From: Paenibacillus sp. J5C2022
GTDB lineage: Bacteria; Bacillota; Bacilli; Paenibacillales; Paenibacillaceae
Direction: 5' to 3'
DNA length: 64,000 bases
Assembly: GCF_025567625.1 (NCBI RefSeq)
Contig: NZ_JAOQJC010000014.1
Coordinates: 91,651 to 155,650 of the forward strand
The notes under the pieces were generated by a model. The model did no database searches, was not told the DNA's origin, and saw nothing but the letters and a program-made list of their open reading frames with translations. The position numbers were made by a program, and so were the translations under genes. Below are positions 53,292-61,697 of the stretch, one piece after another. The first letter of the stretch is position 1. The number at the start of each line of letters is the position of its first letter.

Positions 53292-54218
53292 TTATTGGCC
53301 TTCCTGGAGTCGCTGAAGCCGTTCCTCCAAGTACGCAACCTTTGCTTTTTCCTGTGCTGCTTGCTCTATGAGTATCGCGTGATTCGCGAAGTCCCATGCG
53401 TAACGCGCTCTTGTCACTTCTCGTGCTAACGCTTCCGGTGAGTTCGGGTCCTCTCCTACTTCTACTTCTTCTTCTTTGTAGTCCTCCGGCCTATGCCCCT
53501 CATTCCCCTCGATAACAAAGAACTCGTCCGTACGATTCAAGTATCTTGTATACTCGGGGCCGGCCATATTGTCTACAGCGTCAGTAATAATGGGGCCTGT
53601 ATAGACTTCCGGCTGCTCAAGCATCGATTGTGCCGATTCCATGATCGTACGTGCTTGGCGTACATCATCGGTTTCAAATTTTGTCTGCAAGGTGCCGAAC
53701 GTCTGACTTAGATTTTGCCTCGTATGTCCGTCGGAACCCGGTGCGCCAATAATAGTAGCGGCCATCTCGCCGAATTGATCACTTACGATGTTCGCGATAT
53801 ACGGATCGTCGAGTTTTTCCACGAACTCGGTTAGCTTTTTATACGCCGCATCGGCCCGTGTAGCGATTTGCAATTCCGTTTTCAGCCTGCGTAGTTCGCC
53901 CTCGAAACGTTCCAGTTTAACCGCGTCAGGCTTCGGAGGCTTAGCGTAGACGATGGCGTCAGCGTATTTTGCGGCCTTAGATAAGTGCGATTTGTACTCC
54001 TGCATCCTCGTATGACTGTTTTGGAGAATCGAGATGCCTACTTCTTTCTTTAACGCTGCCTTGGCTTCTACTCTCCCCTCAGTACTAAGACGCCTATCGT
54101 CTTCGATTGCGCGGTTTCGTTCCTCGAACTGCTTTTTAATTGACAGCAATTGGCCTGCGCTATCACCTGTAATTTCATGTGCTTTTTGCATAAACTCTTT
54201 AGCTTTAAGAATTGTCAT
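53292..54218 (-). CDS. Helical phage protein, unknown
   Basis: 308 residues, mostly charged helices, with a coiled coil at the C-terminus (EQAAQEKAKVAYLEERLQRL). A GGGGA site precedes the ATG. It is located where a head or connector protein would be expected, but no capsid or portal signature is seen; scaffold- or assembly-like by composition. Function unknown. Confidence 0.7.
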   Translation of the reverse strand: MTILKAKEFMQKAHEITGDSAGQLLSIKKQFEERNRAIEDDRRLSTEGRVEAKAALKKEVGISILQNSHTRMQEYKSHLSKAAKYADAIVYAKPPKPDAVKLERFEGELRRLKTELQIATRADAAYKKLTEFVEKLDDPYIANIVSDQFGEMAATIIGAPGSDGHTRQNLSQTFGTLQTKFETDDVRQARTIMESAQSMLEQPEVYTGPIITDAVDNMAGPEYTRYLNRTDEFFVIEGNEGHRPEDYKEEEVEVGEDPNSPEALAREVTRARYAWDFANHAILIEQAAQEKAKVAYLEERLQRLQEGQ

Positions 54219-54232
54219 TTGTCATTTCCCCT

Positions 54233-54541
54233 TTAGTTTTTTATTGAGTAGCCTTCCGCCTCTAACTCCGCCACAAAGTCAAATTGGACATGCATCGCCG
54301 CTGACGTTGTCGACGTTATAGCGTTTCGCTTGCGTACTTCCTTCGTTTTTACAACATTGCCCTCTGCGTCTGTCGCAGTAAGATGTACGATAATATCCAT
54401 CGTGCCGTTTATGGCTATGACCTGGCGGTCTACGGTGACTTCTTGACGATGCGGCCGGGCTGGCACCGGCGATGGCGTTCCGATCCACGTCCGCCGCTCG
54501 TCGTTTGGTTCGATCTTAATTAAACTTCGGCTCGTTATCAT
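54233..54541 (-). CDS. Small phage protein, unknown
   Basis: 102 residues. A beta-strand pattern (RQEVTVDRQVIAINGTMDII, then VHLTATDAEGNVVKTKEV) suggests a compact beta domain. Overlaps the cold-shock-domain gene by 4 bp (ATGA). No recognised family. Confidence 0.65.
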   Translation of the reverse strand: MITSRSLIKIEPNDERRTWIGTPSPVPARPHRQEVTVDRQVIAINGTMDIIVHLTATDAEGNVVKTKEVRKRNAITSTTSAAMHVQFDFVAELEAEGYSIKN

Positions 54542-54909
54542 ACGTTTACCAACTGGACCGCGACCGCCTTCGTACGTCCCTGCCTGTCGACGCCTTCCTC
54601 GTAAGCCACCGTCACGCCTTCGCGAATGTACGCTTTGTTTCCGTCCACGATTTCGGCAACGTGAAAAAATAGCTTTCCAGGCTTTCCGCCATTAAGGCCG
54701 ATAAACCCGAATCCCTTATCCGGATTAAAGAACCGTACCTTGCCAACGTGCTTTGAAGGGCTAACCGGCTGATACTCCGGCCCCTTCCGTTCCGGCTTCG
54801 GCTGGCGCTTACTCGTGCCAATACTCGGCCCAATCGACGCCATTAGCTCGACGTGCGCCTCCGTGTCCTCCGCTCGGTATGTCGTCCATGTCGCTGATTC
54901 GTTATACAT
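54538..54909 (-). CDS. Cold-shock-domain protein of the element
   Basis: 123 residues with AAGGGGAG upstream. The first 50 are a disordered tail. Residues about 53-122 are a cold-shock/S1-like beta barrel with the RNP motifs KVRFFNPDKGFGFIG and KLFFHVAEI, so it should bind single-stranded nucleic acid. Its first 8 bp overlap the upstream gene. It may protect or unwind element RNA or DNA. Confidence 0.85.
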   Translation of the reverse strand: MYNESATWTTYRAEDTEAHVELMASIGPSIGTSKRQPKPERKGPEYQPVSPSKHVGKVRFFNPDKGFGFIGLNGGKPGKLFFHVAEIVDGNKAYIREGVTVAYEEGVDRQGRTKAVAVQLVNV

Positions 54910-55114
54910 TCCGCTTTCTCCCCTTCTTCGGTTTTTTGGTGATACCCCTTACCTCGTCCGATTTACCGTAAACCCGCGGCGCGTTTTCTCGGATATACGC
55001 GTCGGACCAGTATCCGCCGTACACCATTTCGCCGATCTTGTCCGACTCTGTATCCGCTAAAATGACCCGTTTGCGGTGATACTCCATCGGAATAATTTCG
55101 CTGACAAATAGCAT
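54902..55114 (-). CDS. Small phage protein, unknown
   Basis: 70 residues from the ATG at 55114, chosen for GGGAGG 7 bp before it. Basic C-terminus (KKPKKGRKRNV). Coupled to the cold-shock-domain gene. No recognised family. Confidence 0.6.
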   Translation of the reverse strand: MLFVSEIIPMEYHRKRVILADTESDKIGEMVYGGYWSDAYIRENAPRVYGKSDEVRGITKKPKKGRKRNV

Positions 55115-55243
55115 CGTATCTACCTCCCGTAACGCTTTAGAACGCCAAATAAGCCGATATAGGGGCATAACCCTTTATCCGCTATAGGACGTCTAATTCA
55201 ACGGCTATAAAGCGTCTGACACGGTAAATATCAAGGTAAACCG

Positions 55244-55603
55244 TTATGTTGTCGCCTGCTTTCTACGGTACTCGCGCGCCCTCTTGTTCCGCGCCTTCCT
55301 TGCCGCTTCCGCCCCGCACTTTTCGCAATAAATCTGCCGCCCCGACTTCCGCTTAAACGCCGCCCGGCAGCTCCGGCACGGTACGTACTTGCTACCGTCA
55401 GCCAGCCCCCGCTCGGCCTTATACGACTGCTCTAGCGCTGGATCGGCCGGTAATACGGCGTTCTCAAAATAGCGGCATCGGCCGTTTTGCTGCCGGAAGT
55501 ATACACATTGACAATCCATTAAGCAGCGGTCGGCCGTGCTTGTGTCAAACGTTGCGCATTGCGTCCGTGCCATCGATTGGATACGTGCCGTTACGTCACT
55601 CAC
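55244..55603 (-). CDS. Cysteine-rich zinc-finger protein
   Basis: 119 residues from a GTG that overlaps the preceding stop (GTGA). Cys at the N-terminal half (CLMDCQCVYF) and a C-terminal CRSC...CEKC zinc ribbon, ending in a basic tail (ARNKRAREYRRK). The layout suggests a small nucleic-acid-binding protein. Family not recognised. Confidence 0.65.
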   Translation of the reverse strand: MSDVTARIQSMARTQCATFDTSTADRCLMDCQCVYFRQQNGRCRYFENAVLPADPALEQSYKAERGLADGSKYVPCRSCRAAFKRKSGRQIYCEKCGAEAARKARNKRAREYRRKQATT

Positions 55604-56124
55604 CGGCGATCACGCTCCAATCCGTCTTGCACAAACGTCTTATCCGTCATCGGGTAGGCGTCCGGCCACCGTCCGGCATCCAGTCCGCCATATAGCACGA
55701 ATAGCACAATGGCCCGTACCTCGAACTTTGTCACGCCCCAATTTTTTGTGGGCGAAAACTCCTTACACGTCAACGTTGCCAGCCGCTCCACCAGCGCGAA
55801 GAACTTAGGTTCCGTCATCTTGGCGATGTGTTCCGGCCCGTTCGATTCTTCTTCGATACACCGGACCATCCGGCCGAGACAGATTTCGCGCTCAATCCCG
55901 TCGACAAAGTACGGGCATATCTTTAGTGGCCGCTTGTCCTCCGCATATTTAATGTACGTGTATCCTTCCGTGTCCCGTGTAACTATAGCTTGCATGTCGT
56001 TCAGTCCCGTTGCGGCCGCCGTGGTCCGCGTCCGACTTCGTATTTGTGCCCACGTGTTGCCCTGTCGTTTAACGCCCGACTGTACGGCGTGACTGTTGAC
56101 ATTCCGCCAATTATGCGGTACCAT
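55600..56124 (-). CDS. Phage protein of unknown function
   Basis: 174 residues from the ATG at 56124, or 131 from the ATG at 55995 (MQAIVTRDTEGYTYIKYAED), which I prefer although no strong ribosome binding site marks either. A single Cys pair (CPYF, CLGR) and mixed helices. Overlaps the zinc-finger gene by 4 bp. Unknown. Confidence 0.55.
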   Translation of the reverse strand: MVPHNWRNVNSHAVQSGVKRQGNTWAQIRSRTRTTAAATGLNDMQAIVTRDTEGYTYIKYAEDKRPLKICPYFVDGIEREICLGRMVRCIEEESNGPEHIAKMTEPKFFALVERLATLTCKEFSPTKNWGVTKFEVRAIVLFVLYGGLDAGRWPDAYPMTDKTFVQDGLERDRR

Positions 56125-56182
56125 TAATTTGGGATATACTGTTCAAATTTAAGAATGTACAGTAAAAAATAAAAAGCGCTAA

Positions 56183-56407
56183 TCATAACGCCAGTCTTTC
56201 CGCATCCCTTGCCCGCGCGATCGCCTCCATAATATCGTCGCCGGTCCCGAACGTCTGCGCAATCCGTAGGCGCAGCTCCCTAGATACCGCACGATGACCG
56301 TTCTCAACGGCGGAAATCGTTGATGTCGATACTTTCAATAGCTCGGCCATCTCCGGCTGCGTCATGTCTTTATATACGCGGATGGCTCGGACCGTCTCTC
56401 CGTTCAT
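56183..56407 (-). CDS. XRE-family regulator
   Basis: 74 residues from the second ATG (8 bp after GGGGG). Compact Cro/C1 HTH: ETVRAIRVYKDMTQPEMAEL then VSTSTISAVENGHRAV. It could act as a late or replication-stage switch in the minus-strand block. Confidence 0.8.
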   Translation of the reverse strand: MNGETVRAIRVYKDMTQPEMAELLKVSTSTISAVENGHRAVSRELRLRIAQTFGTGDDIMEAIARARDAERLAL

Positions 56408-56512
56408 CTCCATATCCCCCTTTATCTGATCGAATGTTTACATATACGTTAAAAATAATGGGCCGAGAACTTATGTTCCCTTCCTCACCTATTAGTATAA
56501 GTGTCCGAGGTA

Positions 56513-57370
56513 TTAAGCCGACGACGCATCGTTCAAATTATAAGCGATAACTGGCCCCGCCAGCTCCGCCGCTTCCCTTTCCGATCTCCACCGTTTATGC
56601 TTATTGGGCGAATAATGCTTGTCCGAATCCATACTTTTATTCGTTGGAGTCCGGCGGCCACGCTCCTGCCGTATCCTCCTTTCGTCGATCGCTTTTTCCG
56701 GTTCAGCCTTGACTGATTCGCCGCGCGCCGATAGTTCAAACAGTTCGACCGGCGAATAAAACGGATACTCGTAGTCCTGCCGTTCCCTGTAACGCTTCAG
56801 CTCCGGGCTGTCGTGTCGTTCAAGCCGCTTGCGGACCTTATCCTTCCGCTTTCTGCACTGATGTCCGCAGACCTCCGCCATACCGTTACGTGACTCGTCC
56901 ATGAACTCGCACCGACAGACCTCGCAAGTCTTCACTCGTTTAGCCTGGCGCCCCGGCATCGTCTCCATGAAACACCACCGTTGATATTCGTTCTCTAGGT
57001 AGCGCCGCGCCCCGTCTCCAACCGGCGGATTCTCTTCGTCTTCGTCCGCTTTGATGTGCGCTTTTGTTCGAAGCGTCAAGCCCTTCACATGATCCTCCGC
57101 CAGCACATAATCGGCCAGCCGTTCGATCCATTTACGCTGCCCTTCCGTCGGCAAGATTAGCGGGCCGGGCGATTCGTGGTATTGGAACACGCCGCCGTAT
57201 GAACGATAATCACCGTAGGCTTTCGCCTGCCGTTCGATAAAGTACCCGTAGGCCTCTTCCGTATCGAGTGATGCGGCTGCGACGACGTTCCGGACTTGCA
57301 GGGAATGTTCAGCGTGACGGTGGTAATCGGATCGTTTCGTATTTTGGAATAAGTTGCGTGCGTGTTTCAA
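56513..57370 (-). CDS. Zinc-ribbon phage protein, unknown
   Basis: 285 residues from a TTG at 57370 with AAGGAGG 8 bp upstream. Basic N-terminus, then a zinc ribbon (CEVCRCEFMDE...CGHQCRKRKDKVRKR, near 155-190), then a charged, probably disordered C-terminus. Likely nucleic-acid binding. Sits just downstream of the primase-like gene. Confidence 0.65.
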   Translation of the reverse strand: MKHARNLFQNTKRSDYHRHAEHSLQVRNVVAAASLDTEEAYGYFIERQAKAYGDYRSYGGVFQYHESPGPLILPTEGQRKWIERLADYVLAEDHVKGLTLRTKAHIKADEDEENPPVGDGARRYLENEYQRWCFMETMPGRQAKRVKTCEVCRCEFMDESRNGMAEVCGHQCRKRKDKVRKRLERHDSPELKRYRERQDYEYPFYSPVELFELSARGESVKAEPEKAIDERRIRQERGRRTPTNKSMDSDKHYSPNKHKRWRSEREAAELAGPVIAYNLNDASSA

Positions 57371-57442
57371 CAGATCGCCCTCCTTAGTATGTTTCTTCCC
57401 CAACTGATTCGACTATGTACAAAATCTGATATAATGGGTTAT

Positions 57443-58849
57443 TTATATGGTCTTAATGTAGTGGTCGAACTGTCTTCTAGGCAGTATGCGCCGCAACCTA
57501 TCTTTACTGTCCCTATATACATCAGCTATGATGTCTTCAAGCGTACTATTCGGCTCTATCGCATACGCTTGACCTTCTGATTCCAGTTTAACTCTATAAA
57601 CGTTTGGTAATTTCTTATAAGTTCCTCCCGCCGCCCTGTTACGTCCCACGATTTCCAACAACTCGGCCGCCTCTAGCTTCTCAATCACGCGCCATACTGT
57701 ATCAGAACTCACCCCCGCCGATTCCGCCATTTGTTTATAAGTCATATAAAACGCCTGACCATCGCCTTCCGTCCACCGCTTACTGTGTACGAGGATCGCA
57801 TACATAACCGCCTTCTCGCCCTTTGTTTTACAACGTCGCATAATGGCGTCAACCTCACCGAAGCTTACAGTTAAATCCTTTAGCTGCGTGGTCAGCGTCT
57901 TGTTATTCTCATAAACCCACGTCAGTACCTCCTGTAAGTCTTTTTCGACGGCGGCGCGTTCCGTCCGATAAAATGACTTGTCTTGCCGATCTAACCACGA
58001 TAAAATAGCGGCCTCGGCGACAGCAATATCAGCCCCGTTATGGTTGAACAACCGAGCTAATATGATGAACGATTTATGGCGTTGGCCTGGACCGGTCATC
58101 CCCTCCGAAAAAAGTCGAGAAGCCCTCTCTAGCGTGTAGCTCTCGTCTTGCCGGTGCGACTCTAGTAGCTTGTGTCCGGCAATGACGTCCTCCATTTGAG
58201 CAGCATCTTTCATCGTGTATGGCGGGTCCGCTGTCATTTCTCGTAGCGCATCGTAAACAATCGCCGGGTCCGTCTTTTTTATCGACATTAAATATTCCTT
58301 AGATTCCGCCTCGTCCATCGGCTTCAGCCCGTCATCTATTTGACAGAACCCGGCATATTTACCCGTCACGCCATGATTGCACATCGGGAGCTTGACCGCC
58401 TGCTTCGCCGTGGGCCGGAACTCAACAACGCCCGCCTCCGATGGGATATCGTCAATATCCGCTTGCTTTAAGATATACTCATAAAATGCGCGGGCCTTGT
58501 CTGTGCTTATCGGCTTTTCAAAAAACACTTCAACGTGATAGCCTTTTTCACCGCTAAATGAAGTGACGTGATTATCGATTTTGCTATCCAATAATGCCGC
58601 ATTAAGTTTGTACACGGCCCACTTCGCCATATCATGATCTCGGTAATCAACGTCAAAACAGATAAATTTCGTAAAAAACTGTCCGGAGAACGTGCCGACC
58701 GGCTTCCCTCCGTTAAGATGCTCTGACATGAGCGAACGGTGAAGTGGGAGGCCTCTACTAACTGTTCTGTACTTGCCCGCCGTCGTACCAACAATGTAAT
58801 GCCGTGATTGGATAATATACAAATCGTACAATCGATCGATAGCAATCAT
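57443..58849 (-). CDS. Primase-like replication protein (AEP-type) with winged HTH
   Basis: 468 residues, GGGAGG upstream. Residues 60-170 carry archaeo-eukaryotic-type primase motifs: F-D66-V-D68 (metal aspartates), GEKGYHVEVFF with H105, and KLPMCNHGVTGK. The middle is helical. A winged-helix segment lies near 385-425 (TYKQMAESAGVSSDTVWRVI). It likely primes replication of the element and recognises its origin. No separate helicase gene is visible, so host helicase would be needed. Confidence 0.75.
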   Translation of the reverse strand: MIAIDRLYDLYIIQSRHYIVGTTAGKYRTVSRGLPLHRSLMSEHLNGGKPVGTFSGQFFTKFICFDVDYRDHDMAKWAVYKLNAALLDSKIDNHVTSFSGEKGYHVEVFFEKPISTDKARAFYEYILKQADIDDIPSEAGVVEFRPTAKQAVKLPMCNHGVTGKYAGFCQIDDGLKPMDEAESKEYLMSIKKTDPAIVYDALREMTADPPYTMKDAAQMEDVIAGHKLLESHRQDESYTLERASRLFSEGMTGPGQRHKSFIILARLFNHNGADIAVAEAAILSWLDRQDKSFYRTERAAVEKDLQEVLTWVYENNKTLTTQLKDLTVSFGEVDAIMRRCKTKGEKAVMYAILVHSKRWTEGDGQAFYMTYKQMAESAGVSSDTVWRVIEKLEAAELLEIVGRNRAAGGTYKKLPNVYRVKLESEGQAYAIEPNSTLEDIIADVYRDSKDRLRRILPRRQFDHYIKTI

Positions 58850-58910
58850 TTAGCTTTAGGCCTCCCTTCTTGGCAGTTACGGAGAAGCACGATTAATACC
58901 GGGCCTCCCT

Positions 58911-59729
58911 TTATCTTCTGACCTCTTCCCACGCGCCCTGTACGACTTTGAATAGAAACTCGGAACCTCCTGCGTCCGGGTGTACCGCCTTCATAAGCGA
59001 CCTATAGCGGGATTGAACAGATTTTAGGTGCTCTCCGTAGCTCACGCCGAGTACTTCATACGGATCGAGTCCTAACGATTGGATTGGCGTCTTCTCCGGT
59101 GCTTTCTTGAAGCGTCTTACGATCTCGTCTACAGGCTTTCCGCAATTCACTTCAATCTTAATGTCCACGTACGATTCAGCAATTAGATTCCCGGATAAAT
59201 GCGCGGCCAACTCCGCAAAGCAAGCAATTTGCTCGCGGCTTAGTTTGAGAATCTTCTTAACTGTGCCGTATGGGATATCGTCAAATTGACTAAGAGCATC
59301 TTCCTTAGCTTCACTCGCGGTTGACTTCGAGAAGAGCCCGGCCGCCTGGCGTTCCTCCTTCACAACGCCCCGTAGCTCCTTAACCGTCATTCTGGCGATA
59401 TCATTTTGCGCAAGGAAGGCGGCTCGGTCCACGGTTTCCGGAAGCTTGACCAGTTCGAAAAGCTTACTTGTCGGCAAATCGTGCGACGTCGCATGGTTCC
59501 CGAATTGGTCGTACACTTGTATGTACCGGGTTGCCGTGCTTGGGTCAATGCCGAATCCGCCGAGCCATGTTCCCCACTGGCCGTGCGTTAGGTCGTTGTC
59601 GCGGACATGCTTCAGCAGCATTCCCTTTTCAAACGCCGTCTGACGTTCGATCCCCTCCAACTCTCTCAGTCTTTTCTCCACTGTTGGTAAATCCGCTGAA
59701 AACATATGCCTCGGTTGTTTAGCTGCCAT
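58911..59729 (-). CDS. DUF3102-like protein with C-terminal J domain
   Basis: 272 residues. The first 150 follow the DUF3102 pattern of phage early proteins (GMLLKHVRDNDLTHGQWGTW, then STATRYIQVYDQF). Residues about 222-272 look like a DnaJ-type J domain (DPYEVLGVSYGEHLKSVQSR, then YRSLMKAVHPDAGG, with HPD). A J domain on an early protein suggests recruitment of host DnaK for replication or remodelling. First gene of the leftward early block, directly behind the operators. Confidence 0.75.
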   Translation of the reverse strand: MAAKQPRHMFSADLPTVEKRLRELEGIERQTAFEKGMLLKHVRDNDLTHGQWGTWLGGFGIDPSTATRYIQVYDQFGNHATSHDLPTSKLFELVKLPETVDRAAFLAQNDIARMTVKELRGVVKEERQAAGLFSKSTASEAKEDALSQFDDIPYGTVKKILKLSREQIACFAELAAHLSGNLIAESYVDIKIEVNCGKPVDEIVRRFKKAPEKTPIQSLGLDPYEVLGVSYGEHLKSVQSRYRSLMKAVHPDAGGSEFLFKVVQGAWEEVRR

Positions 59730-59750
59730 CCGAACCCCTCCTTAAATAAA

Positions 59751-59827
59751 TATCGCATACACGATACAAACTCTATGTTGCAATAATATCGCCTATACGA
59801 TACAATGTCAATACCGCATAAACGATA
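59751..59827. promoter_or_regulatory. Three repressor operators of the divergent switch
   Basis: TATCGCATACACGATA (59751-59766), TATCGCCTATACGATA (59787-59802) and TACCGCATAAACGATA (59812-59827): 16-bp sites with TATCG/CGATA arms, spaced 36 and 25 bp, between the leftward early gene and the rightward repressor. Confidence 0.9.
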
Positions 59828-59848
59828 TTTTTAGGAGATGGTTAATTA

Positions 59849-60199
59849 ATGAGTACTGAGCGAAATATTAGTAGTATCTTCAAAAGAGTAAAGCAACCGC
59901 ATGAGGTCAAAGAAGACGAAGATTATGGATCAACTTTCCGGATTGAATTTCGGCTACACCTTGTACTTAAGCAGCGGAACTTAAAACAACGGGATTTAGC
60001 AAGAATGACTGGCTTGCGGCCAAATGCAATCAGCAATATTTATAGAGGCTTCCCGGAACGCTTATCTATAGATCATATTGAACGCATCGCAAATGCTTTG
60101 GGAATTACTGATATTAGAGAATTGATAGTCCTCGTTCCCGAAGAAGATCACGATTTTTGGCAAGTCGGTAAAGAAGGTCACTCAGAAGATAGCGAATAA
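59849..60199 (+). CDS. Phage repressor, XRE family
   Basis: 116 residues. HTH at about 35-75 (LKQRNLKQRDLARMTGLRPN, then AISNIYRG), with an acidic C-terminus. Its ribosome binding site (TAGGAG) lies at the edge of the third operator. By position it is the element's main repressor, controlling the DUF3102/J-domain gene and itself through the three operators. Confidence 0.85.
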   Translation: MSTERNISSIFKRVKQPHEVKEDEDYGSTFRIEFRLHLVLKQRNLKQRDLARMTGLRPNAISNIYRGFPERLSIDHIERIANALGITDIRELIVLVPEEDHDFWQVGKEGHSEDSE

Positions 60200-60265
60200 T
60201 CTCGTTGCAACTTTTTGAAACCGAACGTTTGTTCCTATCGTACAATATAACAAGAACGAAAGAAA

Positions 60266-60668
60266 GCCCGACAATAGTTGCCGCTATCGCCGGGTAATCC
60301 TCACTAACCGAAAGTGTATGTGCCTAACCGGTAACTGCCGTTGAAACCGATAGCGGTCGAACCGCCATACACTTCCGCACATTTATGTGAACCGGTTGTC
60401 ACGGCTGCCTAGTTACCGCTAGGCTTTCCGTGGTCCGGGAACACTCGATCAGCCGGAATAGTTGGCGCTATCCCGGCAAACTACTAGCCCGTATGGCGAT
60501 CCAATCCGTTTGCAGCCGGATTGGTACAGGCACGGAAACACTCGACGATAATCGGGCCCTTGAGTATCGTAGCTATCCGCGACAAAGGACGTCAGTTCAA
60601 GTGACACCCTTTGTTTCGGCCGGTTGCAGTCCGGCTCTCGTCAGGCGGACCTATGGTCTGAAAGACCG
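60266..60668 (-). other. Gene-free region packed with stem-loops; candidate structured RNA or origin
   Basis: At least eight stem-loops in about 400 bp, with no coding signal: an 11-bp stem at 60268-60295; a 7-bp outer stem 60314-60320/60366-60372; CACGG/GCCTAG two-part stem 60401-60432; a 10-bp stem 60452-60477; an 8-bp stem CCAATCCG/CGGATTGG 60501-60524; ACGATA/TATCGT 60545-60570; ACAAAGG/CCTTTGT with inner GTCA/TGAC 60583-60615; GCCGG/CCGGC near 60620-60635. Two of the longer stems need A-C pairs on the plus strand but only G-U pairs on the minus strand, which favours minus-strand RNA. Loops CGGCAA, CGGTAA and CGCCAA recur. Confidence 0.55.
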
Positions 60669-60690
60669 GAACATTTATTCACGGACACGG

Positions 60691-60873
60691 CTACCGCTCC
60701 GTTATCGTCTTCATAAAGTCATACGCGGACTTCTGCCCGTTTTGGTATCCGTCATAGTAAGCGTTTTGTACCGCAAACCGGATGATCGGCAGCATGTCGG
60801 CCGGTATTTGGTACGTTTCGGACAGCCGGGCCATTTCCTGCTTGGCGTATTCAGTCGAGTTCTTGGGCTTCAT
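60691..60873 (-). CDS. Small protein of the right-end cluster, unknown
   Basis: 60 residues, helical, with a Tyr/Gly pattern NAYYDGYQNGQKSAYDF. Overlaps the upstream gene by 4 bp (ATGA), so translation is coupled. Unknown. Confidence 0.6.
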   Translation of the reverse strand: MKPKNSTEYAKQEMARLSETYQIPADMLPIIRFAVQNAYYDGYQNGQKSAYDFMKTITER

Positions 60874-61157
60874 ACATACCGCCTCCCTTTCAGCGTGAAT
60901 CCGATCGCGGCGAGCTTGTCCTGTTCGATGACTGCCGCCCCCGCGATGCCGGGCCGATTCCCCAGTATTTCCGCCAGCTTGTCCGCCGACACCTTAACGG
61001 ACTCGCCGGGCTGCGTGTAGCTTGCATACGGCAGATTGACGTAGTACAGCCCATCCCTACGATTGCGGTAGTATCCGACGGACAAGGGGCCGACCGTAAC
61101 CGTGCCGCCGAAGCCGCCGGTCGAGTTGTTGAAGATGCGGAGATTGAACGTTATCAT
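60870..61157 (-). CDS. Small beta-rich protein, unknown
   Basis: 95 residues: Gly/Thr-rich beta strands (NSTGGFGGTVTVGPLSVGYY) then a small alpha/beta end with KVSADKLAEILG. Overlaps genes on both sides by 4 bp. Unknown. Confidence 0.65.
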   Translation of the reverse strand: MITFNLRIFNNSTGGFGGTVTVGPLSVGYYRNRRDGLYYVNLPYASYTQPGESVKVSADKLAEILGNRPGIAGAAVIEQDKLAAIGFTLKGRRYV

Positions 61158-61288
61158 CGGCCGAACGCCCCTTTCACGAACTCGGCGAACAATGCGCCAA
61201 GGATATAAGCGATAAAGCGGCTACGGCGGCCCAGGTTGCGGCTTTGCGGATTCAAACGGCTAGACGACGAGCAGGCAAGTACGAGCAT
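61154..61288 (-). CDS. Very small protein of the right-end cluster
   Basis: 44 residues from ATG at 61288 (another ATG at 61291): MLVLACSSSSRLNPQSRNLG, a basic middle, then a hydrophobic stretch FIAYILGALFAEFV. It fills the gap between the two neighbouring genes, overlapping the upstream gene by 29 bp and the downstream one by 3-4 bp (ATGA), which is the main support for it. Confidence 0.45.
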   Translation of the reverse strand: MLVLACSSSSRLNPQSRNLGRRSRFIAYILGALFAEFVKGAFGR

Positions 61289-61526
61289 CATCGGCGGTCA
61301 CCTCCTTAATGGGAACCCCGGTTAATGCTGCGAGCTGGACGGCATCGACCGTTGTGGAGCCGAGTACGGTCCGCGGGTGCAGATCGAGCAGCTTCCGGAA
61401 GAAATCGGCTTGGACAACGAACCTAGTACGAGAAGGAAGCAGCGTGACGTGAGCGAGTGAATCCGGCGTAATGACGTAGCGGATGGCGGACGATGCGGAC
61501 GGCTTGACGTGATTAACTTTTGACAT
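61260..61526 (-). CDS. Small protein under the right-end regulator, unknown
   Basis: 88 residues with AGGAGG upstream. Alpha/beta pattern; the C-terminal half (LAALTGVPIKEVTADDARTC) resembles the end of its neighbour's small domain. First gene of a coupled four-gene leftward cluster behind the ACACT/AGTGT operators. Unknown. Confidence 0.6.
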   Translation of the reverse strand: MSKVNHVKPSASSAIRYVITPDSLAHVTLLPSRTRFVVQADFFRKLLDLHPRTVLGSTTVDAVQLAALTGVPIKEVTADDARTCLLVV

Positions 61527-61556
61527 TCGGATGAAACCTCCTAAATTTATTTTCGT

Positions 61557-61624
61557 ACACTATAGTGTTAATAATAAACCTTGTAGTGTCGTTTTTGTTA
61601 ACCATAGAATACACTCTCTAGTGT
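61557..61624. promoter_or_regulatory. ACACT/AGTGT palindromes between divergent genes
   Basis: ACACTATAGTGT (61557-61568) is a perfect palindrome and ACACTCTCTAGTGT (61611-61624) has the same arms with a 4-bp spacer; GTAGTGTCG between them is a half site. They separate the leftward small-gene cluster from the rightward XRE gene. Confidence 0.75.
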
Positions 61625-61697
61625 GCATTGTCAACACTGAAATTGAAGTTTTTCACATGCGGAAGTATAATCGCTGTATGGAGGCGAGTTTATAGCG

